A stretch of 45,217 nucleotides of DNA, taken from Rhodospirillaceae bacterium (GTDB lineage Bacteria > Pseudomonadota > Alphaproteobacteria > Rhodospirillales > Casp-alpha2). The stretch is from positions 1 to 45,217 of the forward strand of contig PALN01000043.1 of NCBI GenBank assembly GCA_002706405.1, in the 5' to 3' direction. The first letter of the stretch is position 1. Every line of letters begins with the position of its first letter. The notes beneath the pieces were generated by a model, which saw only the letters and a list, made by a program, of their open reading frames with translations, did no database searches and had not been told where the DNA came from. The translations under genes and the position numbers were made by a program. Below, in pieces: positions 9,941 through 18,757 of this stretch.

Positions 9941-10155
9941 GGCCGGCCGGAGCGGGCCTGCGCCGGCGGGCAAGGCACGGTGGCATAGGAACAAAACACG
10001 CAGCAGTCACCCGGTTCCGGCGTCAACAGGCTGCCGCATTCCATGCATTGGTAATAATAGATGCACTGGTCCGTCGGCATGACCTCGGTCGCCGTATGCT
10101 CGCACATGGGGCAGGTCAGGGTCGTGATCTGGGATATGGGGCCATCGATGCTCAT
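9937..10155 (-). CDS. GDCCVxC-type small zinc-ribbon protein
   Basis: A 72-residue cytoplasmic protein with three cysteine clusters: CPMC (15-18), C..C around residues 37-40 and the hallmark GDCCVFC (49-55) followed by a PCPP motif. It belongs to the GDCCVxC-domain family, some members of which are selenoproteins; here every position is an ordinary Cys codon (TGC TGC ... TGT). Function unknown. It starts 10 bp after the stop of the SLC13-type permease on the same strand, with an AGGA site nine bases before the ATG, so the two are probably one operon. Confidence 0.85.
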   Translation of the reverse strand: MSIDGPISQITTLTCPMCEHTATEVMPTDQCIYYYQCMECGSLLTPEPGDCCVFCSYATVPCPPAQARSGRP

Positions 10156-10165
10156 GCCCGTGATC

Positions 10166-11563
10166 CTACGGCAGATAGCCCAGGAAGCGCCACCACAGGT
10201 AGCTCAGCGGCAGCAGAAACACGATGGTCAGGGCAGCCAGCAGCAGGGTGAATCGGCCGGCCTGGCGTAGGCTGACGCCGCCCAGCTGTATCGCCACCAC
10301 CAGGGGCGGGACCTGGTAGGGCAGAAACATGGTCGAATAGCCCAACACGAAGGTCATCAGCACGGTGACCAGCGGAAAACCCGTCGCCGTGGCCAAATCC
10401 TGGGCGAACGGCGGCAGCACGGCGGGCACGCTGGGCGCCGTGGCCAGAATGCCGGTGACCGAGCCCAACCCGATCAAGGTCGCGAAGTTGGTCGCGGGGG
10501 TCGCGGGGTCGAGCGGCAGCAGCGGCAGGATGCGGGCCGCCAGTTCGCGGCCGACGCCGGAATCGACGATGATCGCGGCCACGGACAGCACGGCCGCGAT
10601 ATAGATGACCGAGGCCGTGTTGAAGCGGGTCATGAAATCGTCCTTGCTGACCAGGTCGATGCCGGGCAGCAGGCACACGACCCCCGCCGACAGGGCGACC
10701 CAGGCCGGCGAAATGCCGTGCCAGAAATCAAGCGCCCAAAGAGCCAGGGTGACGACCAACACATAGGACAAAACCTTTTCGTCCCGGGTCATGGGCAGCG
10801 CATCGGCGGTTTGGGCGGTGGATCCATCCGCGCGGTCGGGAAACAGCATCAGCACGGCGAAATAGATGGCGATCGCCTTGAACACCCCGATGATGGGAAA
10901 GTGCAGCAGCAGATAGGCGCCATAGGTGAAATGCAGGTCGTAGAGCGTTTCCGCCGTGCCGGCCAGGACCATGTTGGGCACGTTGGCGGGCAGGATGGCG
11001 ACGGCGGGCATCCAGGTGCCGCAGGCGACGGCCATGACCAGACCGAGGCGCCCGTTGCGGCCTTCGGTAAAGCCCAGGCGATCGGCCAGAGCCAGGGCGA
11101 TCGGCACCAGCAGGATCACCCGCCCCATGGTCGACGGCATGACGAACGACAGCGCCACGCCGACCAGGATCATGGCTGCGACCTGGGCCTTGTAGGTTTC
11201 GCCGAACAGGCCCGTCAGTCGCGCCGCCAGGCGGCCGCCCAGGCCCGTGCGGGTGACGGCGATGCCGACGATCAGGCCGCCGAAGGTCAGCCACAGGGCG
11301 GTCGAGGACCAGCCGGCGAAGATGACGTCGGCGGGGGCGACGGCGATCAGCGAGGCCACGGCGAAGAAGGCAAGCCCCGTCACGAATTCCGGGATGACGC
11401 CGGTGGCGAAAAACCCCATGGCAAACAGGATGAGCGCGGCGCCCCGCAAAACCTTGGGCTCCCAGCCCTCAGGCGCGGGGGCCACCAACAGGATGACGGC
11501 AATGGCGAGCACGGCAAGCGCCGTCCACCGGGCCAGAGTCATTTTTCGGCTTGATGCAGACAT
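10166..11563 (-). CDS. SLC13/DASS-family anion permease
   Basis: A 465-residue protein with about eleven to twelve membrane helices of the ArsB/CitM/SLC13 type. The re-entrant-loop regions are recognisable (LSFVMPSTMGRVILLVPIAL near 135-155 and the matching C-terminal half ending in LGYSTMFLPYQVPPLV). Members carry dicarboxylates, sulfate or other anions with sodium; the substrate cannot be told from sequence. It is divergent from phaC and transcribed into the GDCCVxC gene. Sulfate export for the Sox system is conceivable but there is no direct evidence, as the sox genes are 18 kb away. Confidence 0.8.
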   Translation of the reverse strand: MSASSRKMTLARWTALAVLAIAVILLVAPAPEGWEPKVLRGAALILFAMGFFATGVIPEFVTGLAFFAVASLIAVAPADVIFAGWSSTALWLTFGGLIVGIAVTRTGLGGRLAARLTGLFGETYKAQVAAMILVGVALSFVMPSTMGRVILLVPIALALADRLGFTEGRNGRLGLVMAVACGTWMPAVAILPANVPNMVLAGTAETLYDLHFTYGAYLLLHFPIIGVFKAIAIYFAVLMLFPDRADGSTAQTADALPMTRDEKVLSYVLVVTLALWALDFWHGISPAWVALSAGVVCLLPGIDLVSKDDFMTRFNTASVIYIAAVLSVAAIIVDSGVGRELAARILPLLPLDPATPATNFATLIGLGSVTGILATAPSVPAVLPPFAQDLATATGFPLVTVLMTFVLGYSTMFLPYQVPPLVVAIQLGGVSLRQAGRFTLLLAALTIVFLLPLSYLWWRFLGYLP

Positions 11564-11734
11564 GGGTCCTCCGCTGCCCCGAATGGGCGTCCCCCCGTCA
11601 TGCTTTTAGCGGTCGGGCCGGTGCGGGAAAAGTGCTCAATGCTCGGCAAATCACGGCGCCAGCCCGTGGCGCGGGTCGACAAAGAACGATACACTTCTTC
11701 CAGACGTCGCCGTCCATTGCTGGAACCTGACCGC

Positions 11735-13585
11735 ATGACCAAGACATCCAAGACTTCACCGCCGGGCATCGAGGCCAAGGATGGCGATCCGACGTCGCCG
11801 TTCCCTGACGCGGAAGAGGCACAACGCGCGGCCCAGGCCTTGAACGAGCGCTGCCAGCGCATCATGCAGCGGTTCTGGGACCGGCAGGCGGAACAGCATG
11901 GGTTTCAAATTCCGGACCCGCTGGTGGTCGGCAAGGCGTTTTTCGAACTGGGTGCCGCCATGCTGCAGGATCCGGCCAAGCTGGCCGAAGCGCAATCGAA
12001 GTTGTGGCAGGGCTACGCCGAGCTGTTCGATGCCGCGTCCAAGCGCTTGAGCGGGGAGGAAGCCGCCCCGGTGGCCGCCCCGGCCCCGGATGACAAGCGG
12101 TTCAAGGACGAAGCCTGGTCGGAAAACGTCCTGTTCGACACCCTGAAGCAATCCTACCTTTTGACCTCGAACTGGATCCGCGACGCGGTCAGCGACGTTG
12201 ACGGCCTGGATCCGAAAACGCGGGAGAAGGTCACTTTCTATACCCGGCAATGGGTCAATGCCCTGGCGCCCACCAATTTCGCCGCGACCAATCCCAAGGT
12301 CATCCAGCGCACCCTCGACACCAAGGGCGAGAATCTGGTCAAGGGCCTGGACCGCCTGCTCGAGGACCTGGAGCGCGGCGAGGGCCAGCTGCGCATTTCC
12401 ATGACCGATGAAACGGCCTTCACCCTGGGGCAAAACATCGCGGTCAGTCCGGGCAAGGTCGTCTACCAGAACGATCTGATGCAGTTGATCCAATACGCGC
12501 CGTCGACGGAAAAGGTGTTCAAACGGCCGCTTCTGATCGTGCCGCCCTGGATCAACAAGTTCTACATCCTGGATTTGCAGCCCAAGAATTCATTCATCAA
12601 ATGGGCTGTCGACCAGGGCCATACGGTGTTCGTCGTGTCCTGGGTCAATCCCGATGAAAGCCTTGCCGACAAGGCCTTCGAGGACTACATGCTCGAAGGT
12701 CCCCTGGCCGCCATGGACGCGATCCGCGACGCCACCGGCGAGGACCGCGTCAACATCATCGGCTATTGCATCGGCGGCACCCTGACGGCGTCGACCCTTG
12801 CCTATATGGCGGCACAGCCGGAGGGGGCGCCGTATACCGCCGACCGGGTCGCCTCCGCGACGTTCTTCACGACGATGACGGATTTTTCCGAGCCCGGCGA
12901 ACTGGGTGTGTTCATCGACGAGGAGCAGCTGGATTTGCTCGAGGAACACATGGCGGAAAAGGGCTACCTGGAAGGCAGCTACATGAGCCAGGTGTTCAAC
13001 ATGATGCGCGACAACGACCTGATCTGGTCCTTCGTCGTCAACAACTACCTCCTGGGGCGCGAGCCCATGGCTTTCGACCTTCTGTACTGGAATTCCGACA
13101 ACACGCGCATGCCCGCCATGATGCACGGCATGTACCTGCGCAAGATGTATCTGGAAAACCGGCTGGTGCAGCCGGGCGGCATCACCCTGGCCGGGACGCC
13201 CATCAACCTGACGAAGATCAACACCCCGGTCTACATGCTGTCGACCCACGACGATCACATCGCGCCCTGGAAATCGACTTATGCGGCGACGCAGCTATAT
13301 TCCGGGCCGGTCCGCTTCGTGCTGTCCGCCTCGGGCCATATCGCGGGCGTCGTCAACCCGCCGGCGGCGAACAAGTACTGCCATTGGATCCATGCCAAGA
13401 CACCCAAGGATCCGGACGCCTGGTTCAACGCCGCGACCCGTCATGAAGGCTCCTGGTGGCCCGACTGGCAGAAGTGGATCGCCAAAAAATCCGGCGCCAA
13501 GGTGGCCGCCCGCACGCCGGGAGACGGCAAACTGAAAGCGATCGAAGACGCCCCGGGGTCTTACGCCGCCGTGCGGTTGGGGTAA
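11735..13585 (+). CDS. phaC: Class I poly(3-hydroxyalkanoate) synthase
   Basis: A 616-residue PHA polymerase that strings hydroxyacyl-CoA into storage polyester on granules. The lipase-like box GYCIGG contains catalytic Cys345; Asp506 (HDDHIAPW) and His535 (SGHIAG) complete the triad, with the same Cys-to-Asp distance (161) as the Ralstonia enzyme. The conserved FxxWN-like and PPWINKFYILDLQP blocks are present. ATG at 11735 is chosen over an upstream in-frame start at 11600 because the extra residues are Arg-rich and unlike the family. No phasin, phaA or phaB gene is adjacent. Confidence 0.96.
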   Translation: MTKTSKTSPPGIEAKDGDPTSPFPDAEEAQRAAQALNERCQRIMQRFWDRQAEQHGFQIPDPLVVGKAFFELGAAMLQDPAKLAEAQSKLWQGYAELFDAASKRLSGEEAAPVAAPAPDDKRFKDEAWSENVLFDTLKQSYLLTSNWIRDAVSDVDGLDPKTREKVTFYTRQWVNALAPTNFAATNPKVIQRTLDTKGENLVKGLDRLLEDLERGEGQLRISMTDETAFTLGQNIAVSPGKVVYQNDLMQLIQYAPSTEKVFKRPLLIVPPWINKFYILDLQPKNSFIKWAVDQGHTVFVVSWVNPDESLADKAFEDYMLEGPLAAMDAIRDATGEDRVNIIGYCIGGTLTASTLAYMAAQPEGAPYTADRVASATFFTTMTDFSEPGELGVFIDEEQLDLLEEHMAEKGYLEGSYMSQVFNMMRDNDLIWSFVVNNYLLGREPMAFDLLYWNSDNTRMPAMMHGMYLRKMYLENRLVQPGGITLAGTPINLTKINTPVYMLSTHDDHIAPWKSTYAATQLYSGPVRFVLSASGHIAGVVNPPAANKYCHWIHAKTPKDPDAWFNAATRHEGSWWPDWQKWIAKKSGAKVAARTPGDGKLKAIEDAPGSYAAVRLG

Positions 13586-13599
13586 CCCGGGTCGCTGAT

Positions 13600-13634
13600 G
13601 GGGAAAAGCCGCCGTGTAACGGCGGTCTTGCCCC
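13600..13634 (+). terminator. Hairpin downstream of phaC
   Basis: GGGG-AAAAG-CCGCCG pairs with CGGCGG-TCTTG-CCCC around a TGTAA loop. It is a stable stem but lacks a T tract, so it may be an mRNA 3'-end structure or a weak terminator rather than a full intrinsic terminator. Confidence 0.45.
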
Positions 13635-13640
13635 AAACAT

Positions 13641-13671
13641 GCATTCACATATTATATATTTATAAATTGAG
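13641..13671. promoter_or_regulatory. AT-rich site upstream of the chemoreceptor gene, similar to the sox-region motif
   Basis: An AT-rich stretch beginning GCATTCACATAT. Its reverse complement contains ATATGTGAATGC, matching one half of the sites before yedE and soxC; the other half (CTCAATTT) is degenerate. It is about 70-100 bp before the chemoreceptor start. It may be no more than an AT-rich promoter. Confidence 0.35.
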
Positions 13672-13739
13672 CTCGCGCGAAGGGACCTGTGCTGGTTGTC
13701 GCGTGAAAAAGGAGTCTTTGCATTCATCAGGGGGGGGCA

Positions 13740-15713
13740 ATGACCAGGCTTATCGACTTCAAGAAATTGAGCACGAAGTTCTTCGGCGCGACGGTGCTTC
13801 TGTTCGCCGTCGCGGGGGTGGTCACTGTCATCATGAGCACGCGCAGTCTGGATCGGCTGAGTGCGATCATCGGCGAGGTCGATGCGTTGCTGAGCCGTGA
13901 AAGTGCTGCATTGCAGTCCGCCCACACCGACCGGCTGAAGGCGGAACAAGCCCGCGACCGTGCGGTGATCACGGCGGAGAACGCCAAGGAACTGGCCACG
14001 CGGCAGCAACAGATCGCCGTGCGGGAGGCCGAACTTCAAGGGTACTATCAGGGCGCGTTGCGCATCGTCGCTTCGCAGCTGGAATCGATCCTGTCCCCCA
14101 TGAGCAAACCCGACCGGGAATTTTTCATTCTGGACGGCTCGGTTTTTCTTGCGGTGCTTGAAGGGGCCAATTCCATTGGATTTTATGCCATCCAGGACAT
14201 GGATGGATTGGCGGACCTTGCCGATACGGAAGGTTTTGCACCCGCGCGGACCAAGACCTTCGAGAAGGTCATCAGCGAGAATTTGGGCGTCGAAACCCCG
14301 CATTTGGCGATCGACCGTGAGGCCGGTCTGATCCGGATCGCGGCGCTGATCGGTCCGACCGCGGACCGTTTCGGGATGATCGAAGTCATTCTCCAGGATC
14401 GCCTGACCCCGATGAAGGTCGAGGCCCGTGAATTGGCGCAGTCCTACGCGGCCAAGCTGGCGGAACAATCGGCGAAACAGGACCAGCAGTTTCAGGCGCG
14501 CTTGGCGGAACTGGCCGCGCAGCGCGCGAACCGTGACGAAATGCGTGCCAAGCAGGAGGCGCGGACCGCCGACGAGGAGCGCTCCGCGCGGCGCTTGTTG
14601 ATCATGGCGGTGGTTCTGTCGTCGCTTTTCGGCGCCGTCGCCATCAGCGTCCTGGTCGTCAGGTTGATCACGCGCCCTCTCGAACGAAATGTCGCGATCA
14701 TGACCCGTTTGGCCGGCAACGACACGGATGTCGAAGTGTCAGATGCGCATCGTACGGACGAAATCGGCGAAATGGCGCAGGCGGTTCAGGTCTTCAAAGA
14801 CAGCTTGATCGCGGCGGAACAGCAGGCGCGGGAACGACAGGCGGAACGCGCGGCCCGCGACGAAAGGGTCCAGAAGATCGAGGCCATGGCCAAGGAGTTC
14901 GACGCGCAGGTGTCCGGATCGCTCGATAATGTCGGCACGGCAACCCGGGAAATGAGGACCACGTCGGAGCAGATGTCCGGGGTCGCCCAACAGACCGCCG
15001 ATCAGACCAAACTGGTGACCGAGGCCTCGGAAACGGCGGCGCATAGCGTGCAGACCGTGGCTACGGCGGCGGAGGAATTGTCCAAGTCGATCACCGAGAT
15101 TGCAGAGCAGGCGGCGACGTCGACCCGGGTGTCCGAAGATGCCGCCGATCAGGCCCGCGAGACGGATGAGCGGGTCCGGCGCCTGAACGACGCGGCAGTG
15201 AAGATCGGCGCCGTAATCCAGCTGATTACCGACATTGCTGAGCAGACCAACCTTCTGGCCTTGAATGCGACCATCGAGGCGGCCCGCGCCGGCGATGCGG
15301 GCAAGGGCTTTGCCGTGGTCGCGTCGGAGGTCAAGAACCTGGCCAACCAGACCGCCAAGGCGACCGAGGAAATTGCCGCCCAGGTCGCCAACATTCAGTC
15401 TGAGACCGGGGATACGGTGCGCGCGATCTCGAAAATCACGGAAAGCGTCGACAAGATGTGCGAAATCGCCGCCGGCATTTCCGCCGCGGTCGAGCAGCAA
15501 TCGGCCGCGACGCGGGAAATCGCCCGCAATACGGACGAGGCCACCGTCGGGACCCGCCGCGCCAGCGACAGCACCGCCCAGGTTGCCCAGGCGGCCACCG
15601 AAACGGAACAATCGGCGGCCGAAGTGCTCAAGTCCGTTGATACGCTCGACCGGGAAGGCGACCGCCTGCGCCGCTATGTCACCGAGTTTCTGGATCGGGT
15701 GCGCGCCGCCTGA
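13740..15713 (+). CDS. Methyl-accepting chemotaxis protein
   Basis: A 657-residue inner-membrane chemoreceptor. Helix one (about 15-33) is followed by a coiled-coil stretch, a periplasmic ligand domain (about 100-225, single Cache/PAS-like in size), a second charged coiled coil, helix two (about 288-310), a HAMP domain (about 310-365) and the cytoplasmic signalling domain. The hairpin tip carries the signature ITDIAEQTNLLALNATIEAA followed by RAGDAGKGFAVVA. There is no C-terminal CheR-binding pentapeptide. The ligand is unknown. A G-rich GGGGGGG run acts as ribosome binding site before ATG 13740. No che genes are adjacent. Confidence 0.95.
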   Translation: MTRLIDFKKLSTKFFGATVLLFAVAGVVTVIMSTRSLDRLSAIIGEVDALLSRESAALQSAHTDRLKAEQARDRAVITAENAKELATRQQQIAVREAELQGYYQGALRIVASQLESILSPMSKPDREFFILDGSVFLAVLEGANSIGFYAIQDMDGLADLADTEGFAPARTKTFEKVISENLGVETPHLAIDREAGLIRIAALIGPTADRFGMIEVILQDRLTPMKVEARELAQSYAAKLAEQSAKQDQQFQARLAELAAQRANRDEMRAKQEARTADEERSARRLLIMAVVLSSLFGAVAISVLVVRLITRPLERNVAIMTRLAGNDTDVEVSDAHRTDEIGEMAQAVQVFKDSLIAAEQQARERQAERAARDERVQKIEAMAKEFDAQVSGSLDNVGTATREMRTTSEQMSGVAQQTADQTKLVTEASETAAHSVQTVATAAEELSKSITEIAEQAATSTRVSEDAADQARETDERVRRLNDAAVKIGAVIQLITDIAEQTNLLALNATIEAARAGDAGKGFAVVASEVKNLANQTAKATEEIAAQVANIQSETGDTVRAISKITESVDKMCEIAAGISAAVEQQSAATREIARNTDEATVGTRRASDSTAQVAQAATETEQSAAEVLKSVDTLDREGDRLRRYVTEFLDRVRAA

Positions 15714-15790
15714 ATCCGGCGTCGGCAAAAATGGCTTAAAATGCGACCGGAATATTTGCCGAAGTCTTTGAATACAGGCATAGTTCCGGC

Positions 15791-17563
15791 ATGTCTAATG
15801 CTCCTGCTCTGAACCTCCGCGACGGCGCGGCCGAAGATGCCCGCCGATTCCAGGCGAACCTGGAATTGCTGGCCGAAATGTCCCAGGATTTCGCGGCGTC
15901 TCGCGATCTGGACGCGGCCCTGCTCAAGGCCGTGGGGCATATCACGGATTCGGTCAATGCCGAGGGCGGGGCCCTGTTCCTGCTCGACGAGCAGGGAGAA
16001 AACCTGCGCTGTCATGCCTGCGTGGGGGCGACGGAGATTACCGGCCTGATAATCGCCGCGGACAAGGGCATCGTCGGGCGTTCGGTGCAGAACAATCTGG
16101 GCGAAATCGTCCGTGACGTGTCCAAGGACCCGAATTTCTTTGGCGGGGTCGACGAAAAGACCGGCTATACGACCAAATCCATCCTCTGCGCGCCGCTCAC
16201 CGTGAAGGACGAGCGCATCGGCGCCATCGAGCTGATCAACAAGCGGGGCGGCGACGGGCTGTTCAGCCCCGATGATCTGAATTTTCTCGAGGCCCTGGCC
16301 GCCTCGGCGGCGCTGGCGATTCTCAACGCCCGTCAGGCGGATGCGCTGTTGGAGCAGGAGCGCATCAAACGCGAACTGGAACTGGCCCGCGAAATTCAAA
16401 GCTCCCTCTTGCCCCGGCAACCCGGCGACGACGCACCCATCGGCGGGATCAATCAGCCCGCGCGCGAGGTTTCCGGCGATTTCTTTGACCATTTTCCGCT
16501 GGAAGACGGGCGCATCTGCTTTTGCCTGGGCGATGTGTCGGGCAAGGGCGTGAACGCGGCCTTGCTGATGGCCAAGACGGCCAGCCTCTATCGTTGTCTG
16601 GGCAAGGCCATTCTGTCGCCGGGCCGCCTGTTGGCCCTGGTCAATCGCGAGATCTGCGAAACCGCGGCGCGCGGCATGTTCGTCACCATGGTTGGCGGCA
16701 TTTACGATCCGCGCACGGGCGTGGTGACGCTGTCCAATGCGGGGCACGAACCGGCCCTGTTGCTGACGCCGGAAGGTGAGTTCCAGGCGTTCGAGGCCGA
16801 GGGCCCGCCGCTCGGCATTCTGGCCGATCCGCCGACCAAGGACGGCTACCCGGAAACGGCGATCGACCTGCAGGGCGGCAGCTTGTGGGTCTTCACCGAC
16901 GGCGTGACCGAAGGCTACACCGATGACGCCGGCACGGAGCTGGGCGTCGACGGCGTCAAACGCATCCTGCTGGACACCCGCGGGCAATCGCTGCGGGCGC
17001 GGCTTGATGCCGTGGTCGGGGTCATCAAGCCCGGCGACGACGGCATGCGCGATGACGTCACCCTGCTGGGCGTGACCGACACGGCGGCCGAACGGCCGGC
17101 GGCCCTGGCCGCCGCCGAACGGGTGACCGGAAGCTCGGAATTGATCATGTCCATGCGCTTGCCGGCGCGGGCGGATCGGTTGCGGGTCATCCGCCATGCC
17201 GTGCGCGCGGCCTTGAATTTCCTGACCTGCGCGGACGAGATGACCGAAGAAGTCATCCTGGCCGTGGACGAAGCTTGTCAGAACGTGGTGCGCCATGCCT
17301 ATGGCGGGCGCGCCGATGGTGAAATCGCGATCGAACTTCGCCGCGACGGCGACGATTTCGTGGTCGAACTGCAGGATTTCGCCGCCCCCGTCGATGCGGA
17401 CAACGTCAAGGGGCGCGATCTTGAGGATATCAAACCGGGAGGTCTCGGCGTTCATCTGATCCATGAAATCATGGACGATGTTCAATTCGTGACGCCTCCC
17501 GCCGGGGTGGGTAATCTGTTACAACTGCGAAAGCGGCTTCAAACAAAAGCCGGCGCATCTTGA
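15791..17563 (+). CDS. GAF - SpoIIE/PP2C phosphatase - HATPase regulator
   Basis: A 590-residue cytoplasmic partner-switching protein holding both activities usually split between RsbU and RsbW. A GAF sensor domain covers about 25-185; a linker helix (185-207) leads to a SpoIIE-type PP2C phosphatase (about 210-430) with metal-binding acids in SGD230FFD, GD248VSGKG and DD422VTLLGV; a GHKL anti-sigma-kinase-like ATPase domain (about 450-585) follows, with N-box DEACQNVVRHAYGG (493-506) and GGLGVHLI. It can thus both dephosphorylate and phosphorylate a STAS partner. The next gene, whose start is 11 bp on, encodes such a partner. A possible promoter, TTGCCG (15756) and CATAGT (15779), would place the transcript start almost at the ATG. 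Confidence 0.93.
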   Translation: MSNAPALNLRDGAAEDARRFQANLELLAEMSQDFAASRDLDAALLKAVGHITDSVNAEGGALFLLDEQGENLRCHACVGATEITGLIIAADKGIVGRSVQNNLGEIVRDVSKDPNFFGGVDEKTGYTTKSILCAPLTVKDERIGAIELINKRGGDGLFSPDDLNFLEALAASAALAILNARQADALLEQERIKRELELAREIQSSLLPRQPGDDAPIGGINQPAREVSGDFFDHFPLEDGRICFCLGDVSGKGVNAALLMAKTASLYRCLGKAILSPGRLLALVNREICETAARGMFVTMVGGIYDPRTGVVTLSNAGHEPALLLTPEGEFQAFEAEGPPLGILADPPTKDGYPETAIDLQGGSLWVFTDGVTEGYTDDAGTELGVDGVKRILLDTRGQSLRARLDAVVGVIKPGDDGMRDDVTLLGVTDTAAERPAALAAAERVTGSSELIMSMRLPARADRLRVIRHAVRAALNFLTCADEMTEEVILAVDEACQNVVRHAYGGRADGEIAIELRRDGDDFVVELQDFAAPVDADNVKGRDLEDIKPGGLGVHLIHEIMDDVQFVTPPAGVGNLLQLRKRLQTKAGAS

Positions 17564-17574
17564 GGGGACTGGAC

Positions 17575-17895
17575 ATGAAACACGAAGTCAAAGACGTGGG
17601 CGGGTCCGTCGTGATCGCTTTTGAAGGCGATGTCGATCTGCAAACGTCACCGAAGGCGCGCGAAGCTCTGCTGGCCACCGTCGGTCAGGGCAAGCCCGTG
17701 GTCGTCGATCTGGCCAAGGTCGGTTATATCGATTCATCAGGCGTCGCGTCGCTGGTCGAAGCCTTGCAGACCGCCAAGAAAGGCGGTCAGACCCTGGCCC
17801 TGGCGGCTGTCAGCGAGGGGGCGCTTCGGGTGCTCAAGCTGGCGCGCCTCGATGCCGTATTTGCCATTCATGGCAGCGTGGACGACGCCGTTTAG
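17575..17895 (+). CDS. STAS-domain anti-sigma factor antagonist / possible MlaB
   Basis: A 106-residue single STAS domain. The phosphorylation motif DSSG (53-56) is intact, Ser55 aligning with the phosphoserine of SpoIIAA. GAGGGG about eight bases before ATG 17575 fixes the start; an earlier TTG at 17560 would overlap the upstream gene. It is sandwiched between the PP2C/kinase gene and, 36 bp on, an MlaE permease gene. Known STAS proteins in these two contexts are RsbV (bound by the kinase domain) and MlaB (bound to the MlaF ATPase); this one could be either or both. Confidence 0.9.
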   Translation: MKHEVKDVGGSVVIAFEGDVDLQTSPKAREALLATVGQGKPVVVDLAKVGYIDSSGVASLVEALQTAKKGGQTLALAAVSEGALRVLKLARLDAVFAIHGSVDDAV

Positions 17896-17931
17896 GCTTC
17901 GCCGCGCCCCTGCTGACCGGAGAAACCGCGC

Positions 17932-18747
17932 GTGACCCCAACCGATACCCGAAACCCGATCGTCGTCACGACCGAAAGAGTCGGTCGCGCCGCCGTCGCC
18001 GGCATCGAGGAGATCGGCATGGGCGCCATGATGGTGGTGGAAAGTTTCTACTGGCTGATCTTCGGGCGGCGCGAAAAGCAGGCCGTGCGCCTGGGCGCCA
18101 TCGCCGAACAATGCATGGCCATCGGTATTCAGGCGGTACCGATCATCGCCCTTCTGGCCGCGACCATCGGCATGATGCTGGCGATCCAGGGCATTCACAC
18201 GCTGCGCATCTTCGGCGCCGAAAGCCGGGTCACCGTCGGCATCTCATTTTCCGTGGTGCGCGAATTCGCGCCCCTGATTACCGGCATCGTCATCGCCGGG
18301 CGGTCCGGCTCGGCGCTCGCCGCGCGCATCGGCACCATGAAGATCAATCAGGAAGTCGATGCTCTTTACGTCATGGGCATCAATCCGGTGCGCTTCCTGG
18401 TCGTGCCGGCCATGGTGGCGATGCTGATCATGGTGCCGGCGCTGACGTTGTTTTCCGATTTCGTCGGGCTGTTCTTCGCCGGCGTCTACGTGAACCTGGA
18501 TCTCGGCATCTCGCTTGCCGCCTATATGGATCAGACGATCGAGCTTCTCAGCGTCGACGATCTGATGCATGGCCTCGGCAAAAGCGTGATCTTCTCGATC
18601 CTCATCGCCGTGATCGGCGTGGTCAACGGGGCCTCGGTCCAGGGCGGCGCCGAAGGCGTGGGCAAGGCGACGACCCGTGCGGTCGTGCAATCCATTTCGG
18701 CGATCATCGTGACGGACATGCTGTTCGCCTTCGTGGTGACGCGGTAG
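17932..18747 (+). CDS. mlaE: MlaE-family lipid ABC transporter permease
   Basis: A 271-residue membrane permease of the MlaE/YrbE family with five to six helices. Conserved features include the coupling segment REFAPLITGIVIAGRSGSALAA, the block EVDALYVMGINPVRFLVVP and the end NGASVQGGAEGVGKATTRAV. It forms the membrane part of an MCE lipid transporter that moves phospholipid between inner and outer membrane. Starts with GTG at 17932 after a GGAG site. First transporter gene of a four-gene run and 36 bp after the STAS gene. Confidence 0.95.
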   Translation: MTPTDTRNPIVVTTERVGRAAVAGIEEIGMGAMMVVESFYWLIFGRREKQAVRLGAIAEQCMAIGIQAVPIIALLAATIGMMLAIQGIHTLRIFGAESRVTVGISFSVVREFAPLITGIVIAGRSGSALAARIGTMKINQEVDALYVMGINPVRFLVVPAMVAMLIMVPALTLFSDFVGLFFAGVYVNLDLGISLAAYMDQTIELLSVDDLMHGLGKSVIFSILIAVIGVVNGASVQGGAEGVGKATTRAVVQSISAIIVTDMLFAFVVTR

Positions 18748-18757
18748 GGACAGGGAC

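Noticed and set aside
9998-10004. Possible selenocysteine codon in the GDCCVxC motif
   Set aside because: The in-frame codons are TGC, TGC and TGT; no in-frame TGA.
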